Source: an uncultured Lachnospiraceae bacterium (GTDB lineage: Bacteria > Bacillota > Clostridia > Lachnospirales > Lachnospiraceae). From it: a DNA stretch of 36,428 nucleotides. The stretch is taken from contig CACZZH010000004.1 in assembly GCA_902785635.1 (NCBI GenBank), forward strand, positions 1-36,428, in the 5' to 3' direction. A model generated the notes under the pieces. That model was not told the origin of the DNA, did no database searches, and worked only from the letters and a program-made list of their open reading frames with translations. The translations under genes and the position numbers were made by a program. Below are positions 1 to 8,001 of the stretch, piece after piece; the stretch's first letter is position 1, and the number at the start of each line of letters is the position of its first letter.

Positions 1-32
1 GCGATGAAGAATAAAGCCTCCGGCGGATCGCA

Positions 33-97
33 GACGCGCACAGTGGAAGGTGCTTACGCACCGTGCGCGTCGCGGCAAGAACGCCGAGGCGTTCTTG
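33..97. repeat. Compound double-hairpin (REP-like or structured leader) before the PP2C gene
   Basis: Two adjacent GC-rich palindromes are visible. The first has outer arms GACGCGCAC (33-41) and GTGCGCGTC (63-71), enclosing an inner GGTGC-TTAC-GCACC stem (49-62). The second is CAAGAACGCC-GA-GGCGTTCTTG (76-97). There is no T-tract, so it is not an ordinary intrinsic terminator. It could be a bacterial interspersed palindromic element, a structured 5' leader, or the 3' end of an upstream unit outside the window. The pairing is certain from the sequence. The role is unknown. Confidence 0.6.
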
Positions 98-140
98 AAT
101 GCGCAATACCCGGGAGCAGGCCCTGATTGTAAAAGAAAGT

Positions 141-2036
141 ATGGTGCCATATATGGGACGTATTAAAAAGCGCGGATTGATTGCCCAGACGTTTATAATG
201 ATCATCGCGGCAGCTATCGTAATCGGTATATTTACTTATGTGACACAATTTCAGATCGCGAAAGGAACAGTACGTTCCCAGAACACGGCAAAAGCAGCTG
301 AAGCGATCGGGGAAGTGATCCTGTCGGTGAAGGAGTATCCGGCATACAGCTGGCTGCTCTCCTATTGGGCTGAACATGCAAAGGAGCTGGAAATCGAATA
401 CGACGCGGATTATGCTGATAATACTGTGACAAAGGGAAAATGCGAACTTCTGGCAGTGCGGCATCCGGAACTGCAGCTTCGGTATTGCACCCCGGAAGAG
501 GTTGAGGCTCTGGAAGAGGAGGATCAGAAGCTGTACGCAGAGATCGTTTATTCCTGGCTGATCACACGCATCGATGCGATCAAGCATAATTTCGGATGCA
601 GTTATCTGTTCTGCGTAATGACGGATACTGACGAAGGAGAAGACCCTTACGGGATGCAGCTCTTCCTTATGAGCGGAGCAGATCCTGATTCTGTGCGGGG
701 TACCGAATACGAGCAGGTATATACGCTGGGCGTGACAGTGCCCACAGATCATAGGGGAACCCAGGAGGCGATGCGGGCGGCTGTTGAGTCAGCCTCCGCA
801 TCAGGTAATTCGGGCGCCGTGCAGGTCGTCGGTGAGAAGATGAAGGATGCCGGCAAGTATCTGGATTTTTATTCTGTTCTGGAGCTGATGGATGGAAAAG
901 CGGTCCTGGTCGGCGTGACCTACTATCAGGGTGAGATGATAAATGAAATCCGGTGGTCTACCCTGTGGCATTCCATGATCGCCATGTTTTACCAGATCCT
1001 TCTGATCGGTCTTGTGATACGCCGTGTTTTTTTGTATATGCTCCGCCCGCTGCAGAAGGTCCTGCTTGCGATTCGTTCCTATACGGCGTCAAAGGACAGC
1101 AGGGCAATAGAGGCAGATATGGAGGAACTTCTTTCGGGCAAGGATGCGCTTGTGATCAGACAGAATGAGATCGGGCAGCTGACAGAAGATATAGTGGAGC
1201 TGGCAAAAGAGATCGATGATTATACAGAACAGATCGAGAGGGAGACTGCAGTCAGGGAGCGGATCGGGTATGAGCTGGAAACAGCTGCACGGATCCAGGC
1301 TCACATGCTTCCTGAGGCACATCCGGAGTTTCCGGATCATCCGGAGTTTTCGCTGAGTGCAAGCATGACTCCTGCCAGAGACGTCGGCGGTGACTTCTAT
1401 GATTATTTCCTTATCGATGATCATCACCTGGTCCTGGTCATGGCGGATGTATCGGATAAAGGAATTCCTGCTGCGCTGTTCATGGCCCAGGCAAAGGCGC
1501 TGATCAAGAGCAGAGCGGTAACGGGAGAAGAACCGGCACAGATCTTCTCACATGTGAATGATCAGCTGTGCAAAGACAATGACGCCGGTTTTTTTGTGAC
1601 GGTATGGATGGCGGTCATCGATCTGCATACCGGTGAGGGTATTGCGGCAAACGCAGGGCATGAACATCCCGCGCTGTGCCGAAGGGGAGAGACATTTGAA
1701 CTGATCGAATATAAACATGATCTGGTGCTCGGGATGGTAGAGAGTATTTCCTATCGGCAGCATACGTTTACCCTTTATCCCGGGGACAGGCTGTTCGTTT
1801 ACACTGACGGAGTTCCGGAAGCCAGTAATAATGCAGAAGAACAATTCGGGACAGCCAGAATGCTGGAAGCGCTGAATTCTCATCCGGGTGCCCTGCCTCG
1901 GGAGCTGCTGGAAGATGTCAGCACTGCTGTGGATACGTTTATGGGTGATGCCCACAGATTTGATGATACGACGATGATGTGCCTGTATTACGCCGGGACC
2001 GGAGACGTATCTGAAACAGAACAGGAAGAACGTTAA
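141..2036 (+). CDS. Membrane-anchored PP2C/SpoIIE-type serine phosphatase with extracytoplasmic sensor
   Basis: The 631-aa protein has a transmembrane helix near residues 14-36, an extracytoplasmic domain to about 275, a second helix (about 277-300), a HAMP-like/coiled-coil linker (about 300-395) and a C-terminal PP2C SpoIIE (RsbU-like) domain. PP2C metal motifs are present: VGGDFYDYF (~413), ADVSDKG (~434), NAGHEHP (~503), YTDG (~553) and DDTT (~608). In this family such proteins dephosphorylate anti-sigma antagonists in response to external signals. No anti-sigma factor or antagonist lies nearby, so partner and signal are unknown. The start is uncertain: ATG at 99 abuts a hairpin, ATG at 141 follows a weak purine-rich stretch, and ATG at 153 is also possible. 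I chose 141. A terminator follows directly. Confidence 0.85.
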   Translation: MVPYMGRIKKRGLIAQTFIMIIAAAIVIGIFTYVTQFQIAKGTVRSQNTAKAAEAIGEVILSVKEYPAYSWLLSYWAEHAKELEIEYDADYADNTVTKGKCELLAVRHPELQLRYCTPEEVEALEEEDQKLYAEIVYSWLITRIDAIKHNFGCSYLFCVMTDTDEGEDPYGMQLFLMSGADPDSVRGTEYEQVYTLGVTVPTDHRGTQEAMRAAVESASASGNSGAVQVVGEKMKDAGKYLDFYSVLELMDGKAVLVGVTYYQGEMINEIRWSTLWHSMIAMFYQILLIGLVIRRVFLYMLRPLQKVLLAIRSYTASKDSRAIEADMEELLSGKDALVIRQNEIGQLTEDIVELAKEIDDYTEQIERETAVRERIGYELETAARIQAHMLPEAHPEFPDHPEFSLSASMTPARDVGGDFYDYFLIDDHHLVLVMADVSDKGIPAALFMAQAKALIKSRAVTGEEPAQIFSHVNDQLCKDNDAGFFVTVWMAVIDLHTGEGIAANAGHEHPALCRRGETFELIEYKHDLVLGMVESISYRQHTFTLYPGDRLFVYTDGVPEASNNAEEQFGTARMLEALNSHPGALPRELLEDVSTAVDTFMGDAHRFDDTTMMCLYYAGTGDVSETEQEER

Positions 2037-2048
2037 AAAAGTATCAAA

Positions 2049-2075
2049 AACAGAGGAGCATTCCTCTGTTTTTTT
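2049..2075 (+). terminator. Rho-independent terminator after the PP2C gene
   Basis: A 9-bp perfect stem AACAGAGGA / TCCTCTGTT with a four-base loop is followed by an unbroken T-run. It lies 12 bp after the stop codon and separates this gene from adhE. Confidence 0.9.
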
Positions 2076-2089
2076 AGAATAATTATGCA

Positions 2090-2118
2090 TTGACGAAAAC
2101 AGGGAGCAGGAATAAGAT
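2090..2118 (+). promoter_or_regulatory. adhE promoter
   Basis: TTGACG (2090-2095), a 17-bp spacer and TAAGAT (2113-2118) form a good sigma-A-type promoter about 60 bp before the adhE start. No Rex-type operator (TTGTGA-N6-TCACAA) is visible, although Rex often controls adhE in this group. Confidence 0.7.
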
Positions 2119-2176
2119 AGTATCGTAAAAATGATAAATAATTAACAATCCCTTGAGGCGAGGCAAAGGAGATCAG

Positions 2177-4789
2177 ATGCAGAAAATTACGAATGTTGAA
2201 GAACTGGAAAATGCTCTTGCATTGATGCGAAAAGCGCAGGAGCGGTTTGCAACCTATTCGCAGGAACAGGTGGACGCAATATTTAAAGCGGCAGCAATGG
2301 CAGCCAATAAAGCGCGTATCCCCCTGGCGAAAATGGCTGTGGAAGAGACCGGCATGGGCGTGGCAGAAGATAAAGTTATCAAAAATCATTATGCGGCAGA
2401 GTATATCTACAACAAGTATCGTAGCACGAAGACCTGCGGTGTGCTGGAAGAGGATGAAGCTTTTGGCGTGAAAAAGATCGCGTCCCCCATCGGACTGATC
2501 GCGGCAGTTATTCCCACAACGAATCCGACCTCCACGGCGATCTTTAAGACGCTTCTCTGCCTGAAAACAAGGAACGCGATCATCATCAGCCCCCATCCCA
2601 GGGCAAAGAAGTGCACGATCGAGGCAGCACGGATCGTCTACGAGGCAGCTGTCGCTGCAGGTGCACCGGAAAATATCATCGGATGGATCGACGAGCCTTC
2701 ACTGGAGATGACCAACCTGGTCATGAAAGAGAGCGATACCATACTCGCAACAGGCGGTCCCGGCATGGTCCGCGCTGCTTACTCTTCCGGAAAGCCTGCT
2801 CTGGGCGTTGGTGCCGGTAATACTCCGGTAATCATTGACAGTACAGCGGATATCCGGATGGCGGTCAGCTCCATCATTCACTCCAAGACATTTGACAACG
2901 GCATGATCTGTGCTTCTGAGCAGTCTGTCACTGTACTGGCGGATATCTACGATGAGGTAAAGGCGGAATTTGCAAGACGCGGCTGCTATTTCCTGCAGGG
3001 CGAAGAGATCACAAAAGTGGGACAGACCGTGATCATCAACGGCGGCGTCAACGCGAAGATCGTAGGACAGAAAGCACATACCATCGCACAGATGGCTGGT
3101 GTGGATGTTCCTGAAAAGACGAAGATCCTGATCGGTGAAGTGGAAAGCACGGATATCTCCGAGCCTTTCGCGCATGAAAAGCTCTCTCCGGTCCTGGCTA
3201 TGTATAAGGCGGAGACCTTTGAGGAGGCCCTCACCAAAGCGGAAAAACTGGTCATGGACGGCGGCCCCGGACACACCGCTTCTCTGTTCATCAATACGGA
3301 CGAGAAGGAGAAAATGGCGGAGCATGCAAAGCGCATGCACACCTGCCGCATCGTGATCAATATGCCTTCATCACAGGGCGGCATCGGCGATATCTATAAC
3401 TTCTCGCTTACTCCGTCCCTTACTCTGGGATGCGGTTCCTGGGGCGGAAACTCCATCTCCCATAACGTGGGCGTGATGGATCTGCTGAACGTGAAGACGG
3501 TTGCCGAGAGGAGAGAAAATATGCTGTGGCTTCGCATGCCTGAAAAGATTTACTTTAAGAGAGGCTGCATGCCGGTGGCTCTGGATGAACTGGGAACCGT
3601 CATGCACAAAAAGAGATGCTTCATTGTAACCGATACATTCCTTTACAAGAACGGATATGTGAAGCCGATCGAGGACAAGCTTGATGAGATGGGCATCGTA
3701 CATGCCTGCTTCTATGATGTAGCGCCCGATCCCACCCTGCAGTGCGCCCAGGAAGGAACAAAGCAGATGAGCGCTTTCGAACCGGACTGCATTATCGCTC
3801 TGGGCGGTGGATCCGCTATGGATGCTGCCAAGATCATGTGGGTGATGTATGAGCATCCGGATGTAAACTTTGATGATATGGCCATGGATTTCATGGATAT
3901 CCGCAAACGTATCTATACCTTCCCGAAGATGGGTAAGAAGGCTTATTTCGTGGCCATCCCCACTTCGTCCGGTACAGGCTCCGAAGTGACTCCGTTCGCG
4001 ATCATCACTGATGCTTCGACCGGTACAAAGTGGCCGCTGGCAGACTATGAGCTGCTTCCGAATATGGCCATTGTAGATGTAAACAACATGATGAACCAGC
4101 CGAAGGGACTGACCAGCGCGTCCGGTATTGATGTTATGACGCACGCACTGGAGGCGTATGTCTCTGTGATGGCTTCCGACATGACCGATGGAATTGCGCT
4201 GAAGGCTACGAAGCTTGTGTTTGACAACCTTCCTTCTGCTTATATCAACGGCGCGAAAGATCCGAAGGCGAGAGAGCATATGGCCATGGCTTCCACACTG
4301 GCAGGCGAAGCATTTGCCAATGCGTTCCTCGGCATCAACCACAGTATGGCGCATAAGCTTGGTGCTTACCACCATATTCCGCATGGTGTGGCAAATGCCC
4401 TGATCCTGACTTATGTGATGCGCTACAATGCAAATCCGGTTCCCACCAAGATGGGCACCTTCCCGCAGTATGAATATCCGCACACGCTGGAGCGCTACTG
4501 TGATGTAGCCCGTTATAACGGCATCGTGGGCAAGGATGACCAGGAGACCTTTGATCTGCTGATCGAAAAACTGGAAGAACTGAAGAAGACCATCGGAATC
4601 CCGGCTTCCATCAAAGAATGGGGCATCAAGGAGGAAGACTTCCTTGCAACACTGGATGAGATGACGGAGAATGCCTTTAATGACCAGTGTACCGGTGCAA
4701 ACCCGCGCTATCCGCTGATGAGCGAGATCAAAGAACTGTACCTGATGGCTTACTACGGGAAAGATACAAGAAAAGCGGCAATGCTTTAA
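2177..4789 (+). CDS. adhE: Bifunctional acetaldehyde-CoA/alcohol dehydrogenase AdhE
   Basis: This enzyme reduces acetyl-CoA to acetaldehyde and then ethanol, oxidising two NADH, a main redox sink in fermenting anaerobes. It is 870 aa, the full family length. The N-terminal half is an aldehyde dehydrogenase with catalytic Cys245 in the FDNGMICASEQ context. The C-terminal half is an iron-dependent alcohol dehydrogenase with the GGGSAMDAAK nucleotide loop and the metal-binding segments HALEAY and HSMAHKLGAYHHIPHG. The start is the ATG at 2177, preceded by AAAGGAGAT. An in-frame TTG at 2153 has no good ribosome binding site. A phosphotransferase gene starts 11 bp after the stop codon and is probably cotranscribed. 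Confidence 0.97.
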   Translation: MQKITNVEELENALALMRKAQERFATYSQEQVDAIFKAAAMAANKARIPLAKMAVEETGMGVAEDKVIKNHYAAEYIYNKYRSTKTCGVLEEDEAFGVKKIASPIGLIAAVIPTTNPTSTAIFKTLLCLKTRNAIIISPHPRAKKCTIEAARIVYEAAVAAGAPENIIGWIDEPSLEMTNLVMKESDTILATGGPGMVRAAYSSGKPALGVGAGNTPVIIDSTADIRMAVSSIIHSKTFDNGMICASEQSVTVLADIYDEVKAEFARRGCYFLQGEEITKVGQTVIINGGVNAKIVGQKAHTIAQMAGVDVPEKTKILIGEVESTDISEPFAHEKLSPVLAMYKAETFEEALTKAEKLVMDGGPGHTASLFINTDEKEKMAEHAKRMHTCRIVINMPSSQGGIGDIYNFSLTPSLTLGCGSWGGNSISHNVGVMDLLNVKTVAERRENMLWLRMPEKIYFKRGCMPVALDELGTVMHKKRCFIVTDTFLYKNGYVKPIEDKLDEMGIVHACFYDVAPDPTLQCAQEGTKQMSAFEPDCIIALGGGSAMDAAKIMWVMYEHPDVNFDDMAMDFMDIRKRIYTFPKMGKKAYFVAIPTSSGTGSEVTPFAIITDASTGTKWPLADYELLPNMAIVDVNNMMNQPKGLTSASGIDVMTHALEAYVSVMASDMTDGIALKATKLVFDNLPSAYINGAKDPKAREHMAMASTLAGEAFANAFLGINHSMAHKLGAYHHIPHGVANALILTYVMRYNANPVPTKMGTFPQYEYPHTLERYCDVARYNGIVGKDDQETFDLLIEKLEELKKTIGIPASIKEWGIKEEDFLATLDEMTENAFNDQCTGANPRYPLMSEIKELYLMAYYGKDTRKAAML

Positions 4790-4800
4790 GGAGAAGATCT

Positions 4801-5550
4801 ATGGCAAACAGAGAGATTATCGAGGAGAAATCCTATAAAACCGTATACCGGGAAGGAAATGTGATCGTTAAAGAATTTACTCCGTCCCATCCGAAGGCAA
4901 ATGTATTTAATGAAGCCTATATTCATACCTGCGTTGAAGAAGCAGGCGTACAGGTCCCCAGAATCATTTCCGTAACTCCGGCAAACGGAGGCTGGGCTCT
5001 TTCCATGGAATATGTTTCCGGCAAGACCCTTGAGCAGATGATACAGGAAGAACCGGAAAAGACGGCAGAATATATTGAACGTCTGGTGGATATCCAGATC
5101 GAAGTATGCCAGCACAGAGTTCCAAAGCTTCGCAACACCCGGTACAAACTGGAAGAGATCATCAACGGCATGACCGAGATCGATGCAAGTACCCGGTATG
5201 AACTGCTTCAGCGCATCCACGGCATGAAGCGTCACACCAGACTGTGCCATGGCGACTTCGTACCCTCCAATGTACTGATCCGTGAAGACGGTTCCTACTG
5301 CATTCTGGACTGGGCACATGCCAGCTCCGGCAACGCCGGCGCAGATGCCGCCATCACCTATATGCGCTTTTCGCTGGAGGATCCCGAAAAGGCGGAGCTG
5401 TATCTGAAGACCTTCTGCAGAAAAGCAGATATGGCTATTCAGTATGTGCAGACCTGGATGCCCATCGTGGCGGCAGCCCAGCTGGCAAAGCACAAAGAAT
5501 CCGAACGCGCGCTTCTTGAGAAATGGATCAGCGTAGCAGAATATCAATAA
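4801..5550 (+). CDS. Aminoglycoside/choline-kinase-like phosphotransferase (APH family)
   Basis: The 249-aa protein has the protein-kinase-like fold of the APH/choline kinase superfamily. The ATP lysine is probably K24 (VIVKEF), the catalytic loop is HGDFVPSN (150-157), and a metal-binding Asp lies in ILDW (D170). The substrate cannot be told from sequence. Members phosphorylate small hydroxylated molecules such as sugars, choline or drugs, and nothing here specifically suggests resistance. The ATG at 4801 follows GGAG with good spacing and sits 11 bp after adhE, so it is probably translated from the adhE mRNA. The pairing with adhE is noteworthy. It ends 34 bp from the convergent nhaC-type gene with no visible terminator between them. 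Confidence 0.85.
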   Translation: MANREIIEEKSYKTVYREGNVIVKEFTPSHPKANVFNEAYIHTCVEEAGVQVPRIISVTPANGGWALSMEYVSGKTLEQMIQEEPEKTAEYIERLVDIQIEVCQHRVPKLRNTRYKLEEIINGMTEIDASTRYELLQRIHGMKRHTRLCHGDFVPSNVLIREDGSYCILDWAHASSGNAGADAAITYMRFSLEDPEKAELYLKTFCRKADMAIQYVQTWMPIVAAAQLAKHKESERALLEKWISVAEYQ

Positions 5551-5584
5551 AGAGAAGGGTGATCAGTGCTTCCGGCGGTGGTGA

Positions 5585-6886
5585 TCATGAACGCTCCAGC
5601 AAAATGGAGATCATGACAAACAGCGACAGCAAAAACTGATAAAACAAAAAGGGTATGATCGTAATACTCGAGATACCGGCCAGGGATGCAGCGATCAGAA
5701 GCTGCGCACCGTAAGGTATAATGCCCTGGAAAATGCATGAGACCGTGTCCAGAAGGGATGCGGTCTTTTTCGGGTCTATCCCGTACTCTGTGCTGATCTC
5801 TCTGGCAAGGGGCGCAGCAATGACGATCGCGACGGTATTGTTCGCAGTAGCAATATCCATCATGGCGGTCAGGAGACAGATACCGGCCATGCCGCCTTTT
5901 CGGGACCGGGTATGTTTCCGGATAAAAGCAAGAACAGCTTCGAAGCCGCCGTATTCTTTCATCAGTGCGCTGATCGATGCCACAAGGATCGTGACGATCA
6001 TTGTCTCAAACATGCCGTTGGTACCGGTTCCCATAGCGGAAAAACCGGTGGAGACAGTGATGGTTCCGGAGGCGCCTCCGATCATAAAGAACAGGATAAT
6101 GCCGATCCCCAGGACAATGAATACATTGACTCCGAGAAGTGCCAGAACCAATACGATGAAATAGGGCAGTGTCAACCACAGATTGAACGAATAGCTGCCC
6201 AAAGGAGCGGCGGGATACCGAATGGAATAGATCACCAAAATCAGAAGAGTCAGAAGTGCAGCCGGAAGGGCGATCTTGAAATTGACCCGGAATTTATCCT
6301 TCATTTCAACGCCCTGAGTCCTTGTTGCCGCGATCGTCGTATCGGAGATCACCGAAAGGTTATCTCCGAACATGGAACCGCCAACAACAGATGCAACGAC
6401 GAAAGGCATGGATACTCCGGCATTTCGTGCCACTTCAGCAGCTATGGGGACCAGTACGGTAATGGTACCGACGCTCGTGCCCATGGACATGGAGATCAGG
6501 CATGCAATAATAAAAAGGCCGGGAATGGCAAAATTGTTGGGAAGAATATCAAGCATCAGGTTTGCCGTGCTCTGGGCACCTCCTGCGGCATTTGCGATCC
6601 CGCCAAAGGCTCCTGCCATCAAAAAGATGAACAGCATGATCATGATATTATCATCTCCGACACCCTGTGCGCAGATGTGGATCTTTTCGTTGAAATCAAG
6701 GGATCTGTTCTGGATAAATGCAACGATCAGCGCAAGTCCGAATGCGACAACGACGGAAATGACATAGAACCCCATCTGGCCCTCTTCCGGACGGATGTAT
6801 TCAAAGTAAAGGCCGCTGCCCAGATAAATGATAAGAAAGACCAGAATAGGAAGCAGAGCCGGGGCATTTGGTTTACGATCATTCAT
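5585..6886 (-). CDS. NhaC-family Na+/H+ antiporter
   Basis: This 433-aa protein is almost entirely hydrophobic, with about 10-12 membrane segments. It matches the NhaC/ion transporter superfamily, including the internal SMGTSVGTITVLVP and MFGDNLSVISDTTIA motifs of that group and a second-half motif MMDIATANNTVAIVIAAP. Such carriers exchange Na+ for H+, or an organic acid with Na+/H+. The exact ion cannot be read from sequence. The start is supported by AGGAGA eight bases upstream. It is monocistronic, convergent with the phosphotransferase gene and divergent from the rsmJ-like gene. Confidence 0.85.
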   Translation of the reverse strand: MNDRKPNAPALLPILVFLIIYLGSGLYFEYIRPEEGQMGFYVISVVVAFGLALIVAFIQNRSLDFNEKIHICAQGVGDDNIMIMLFIFLMAGAFGGIANAAGGAQSTANLMLDILPNNFAIPGLFIIACLISMSMGTSVGTITVLVPIAAEVARNAGVSMPFVVASVVGGSMFGDNLSVISDTTIAATRTQGVEMKDKFRVNFKIALPAALLTLLILVIYSIRYPAAPLGSYSFNLWLTLPYFIVLVLALLGVNVFIVLGIGIILFFMIGGASGTITVSTGFSAMGTGTNGMFETMIVTILVASISALMKEYGGFEAVLAFIRKHTRSRKGGMAGICLLTAMMDIATANNTVAIVIAAPLAREISTEYGIDPKKTASLLDTVSCIFQGIIPYGAQLLIAASLAGISSITIIPFLFYQFLLSLFVMISILLERS

Positions 6887-6949
6887 GTTGTTTTTCTCCT
6901 GTTCTTCGAAAATGGAATGTTCTTAATTCGGTCACAGAACCTTTTCCTG

Positions 6950-6955
6950 ATTATA
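6950..6955 (-). promoter_or_regulatory. Candidate -10 box for the nhaC-type gene
   Basis: A perfect TATAAT is read on the minus strand, 64 bases before the start codon. The -35 region at 16-18 bp spacing (around TTCCAT) is poor, so the assignment is tentative. The rest of 6956-7051 shows no convincing gene. Confidence 0.4.
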
Positions 6956-7051
6956 CTCTGATTGCAGATGGGATGGAACCCCATGATTACGATCCTGACC
7001 GCCTTGCCAGCAAACTGCAAAGATGATATGCTCTATCTGGCCGCATCGTTG

Positions 7052-7167
7052 GGGAGTCACAGGTGGGGAGTCACAGGGACGTTGTTTCTGACTCATGAGT
7101 CACAGGGACGTTGTTTCTGACTCATTGGTGCTTTACCAATGAGTCAGAAACAACGTCCCTGCGACTC
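7052..7167. repeat. REP-like cluster: two tandem 29-bp units plus an inverted unit forming a 71-bp hairpin
   Basis: A partial unit (about 7052-7063) precedes two identical 29-bp units at 7068-7096 and 7097-7125, each beginning GAGTCACAGGGACG and ending TGACTCAT. An inverted unit at 7139-7167 differs at one base. The second and inverted units form 33-bp arms (7097-7129 and 7135-7167) around the five-base loop GCTTT. Each unit also has short internal arms, GAGTCA/TGACTC. Further copies lie at 7939-7968 and 8852-8880, flanking the RAYT gene. This is the REP/REPIN arrangement known for RAYT-associated repeats. Confidence 0.88.
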
Positions 7168-7184
7168 ACGGTTCTGCTTTTTGG

Positions 7185-7940
7185 ATGAAACAGAGTATGA
7201 TTATTTATACACAGCAAGATAAATATGAAGAAAAGGCGTGCTCCCTGGCCAGGGAGCTGGGAGCGCAGGTAGTGCATGAGCGCGCCGCAGCGGAAGAACA
7301 AGATGTATTTCTCCGGATCGATGAAGAAGGAATTGCGCTTGCGGGCGGAGGGCTCACTCTGCGCGCGGACCTGACAAAAATGCTTCCGCGGATTCGCGAA
7401 GTAAACCTGCGCTCAGAACTTCTTGTGCGTGCGGCCAGGATACGGGGAGAGACAGGACCTCTGACGGCAGTGGATGCCACGGCCGGTTTCGGGGAGGATT
7501 CATTACTGCTGGCTGCTGCGGGTTTCTCCGTACGCATGTATGAGTACAATCCGGTCACAGCCATACTGCTGCGGGATGCTCTTGCCCGAATTGCGATGGT
7601 CCCGGAGTTTTCCGATATCGCTGCGCGTATGGAACTTGTACAGGAGGACAGCGTACAGGCGCTCCCTCTTCTGTCATATAAGCCGGACGTGATCCTTCTG
7701 GATCCCATGTTTCCGGCCCGGCAGAAGAGTGGTCTGATCCGGAAAAAACTGCAGCTTATCCAGAAGCTGGAGCAGCCCTGTGCGGATGAGCAGGCGCTTG
7801 TGGAGGCTGCCCTTGCGGCACATCCGAGGAAGATCGTGATCAAGCGCCCGCGCAAAGGACCGTATCTCGCAGGGATCCGTCCCGGATATTCCATAGAGGG
7901 AAAGGTGATCCGTTACGACTGTATCGTGCCTCCGGCATGA
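7185..7940 (+). CDS. rsmJ: Class I SAM-dependent methyltransferase, RsmJ-like (16S rRNA guanine methyltransferase family)
   Basis: The 251-aa protein carries the SAM-binding motif DATAGFGEDSLLLAAAG (near residue 98), then YEYNP, and the catalytic LLDPMFPARQKS motif followed by KRPRKGP. That order matches RsmJ/YhiQ, which methylates G1516 of 16S rRNA in Escherichia coli. The 16S rRNA target is inferred from the family. No clear ribosome binding site precedes ATG 7185, and ATG 7197 is an alternative. The gene sits tightly between REP units: it starts 17 bp after the left hairpin, and its TGA stop is the first part of the right REP unit (7939-7968), so the element defines the 3' end. Confidence 0.75.
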   Translation: MKQSMIIYTQQDKYEEKACSLARELGAQVVHERAAAEEQDVFLRIDEEGIALAGGGLTLRADLTKMLPRIREVNLRSELLVRAARIRGETGPLTAVDATAGFGEDSLLLAAAGFSVRMYEYNPVTAILLRDALARIAMVPEFSDIAARMELVQEDSVQALPLLSYKPDVILLDPMFPARQKSGLIRKKLQLIQKLEQPCADEQALVEAALAAHPRKIVIKRPRKGPYLAGIRPGYSIEGKVIRYDCIVPPA

Positions 7941-8001
7941 GTCACAGGGACGTTGTTTCCTGACTCATTTGTGACTCTAAAGCAACATCCCTGCAAATCA
8001 T
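7939..8001. repeat. REP-like pair at the 3' end of the RAYT gene
   Basis: A direct unit (7939-7968, one extra C compared with the 29-bp unit) is followed by a degenerate inverted unit (about 7971-8001, containing AAAGCAACATCCCTGC). The pair can fold back on itself. It overlaps the stop codon of the rsmJ-like gene on its left and the RAYT stop codon (7998-8000, minus strand) on its right. Confidence 0.75.

Noticed and set aside
5551-5584. Repeated GGTGATCA words between convergent genes as a terminator
   Set aside because: They are direct rather than inverted repeats and no T-tract follows.
6913-7026. Open stretch with a DGMEPHDYDPD word resembling a zinc-binding-protein motif
   Set aside because: It has no start codon or ribosome binding site, is interrupted by TGA, overlaps the nhaC-type promoter region, and the match is too short to support a gene remnant.
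7068-7125. Two identical 29-bp direct repeats that look like a short CRISPR array
   Set aside because: The copies abut with no spacer, an inverted copy follows, no cas genes are present, and the same unit flanks a RAYT gene.
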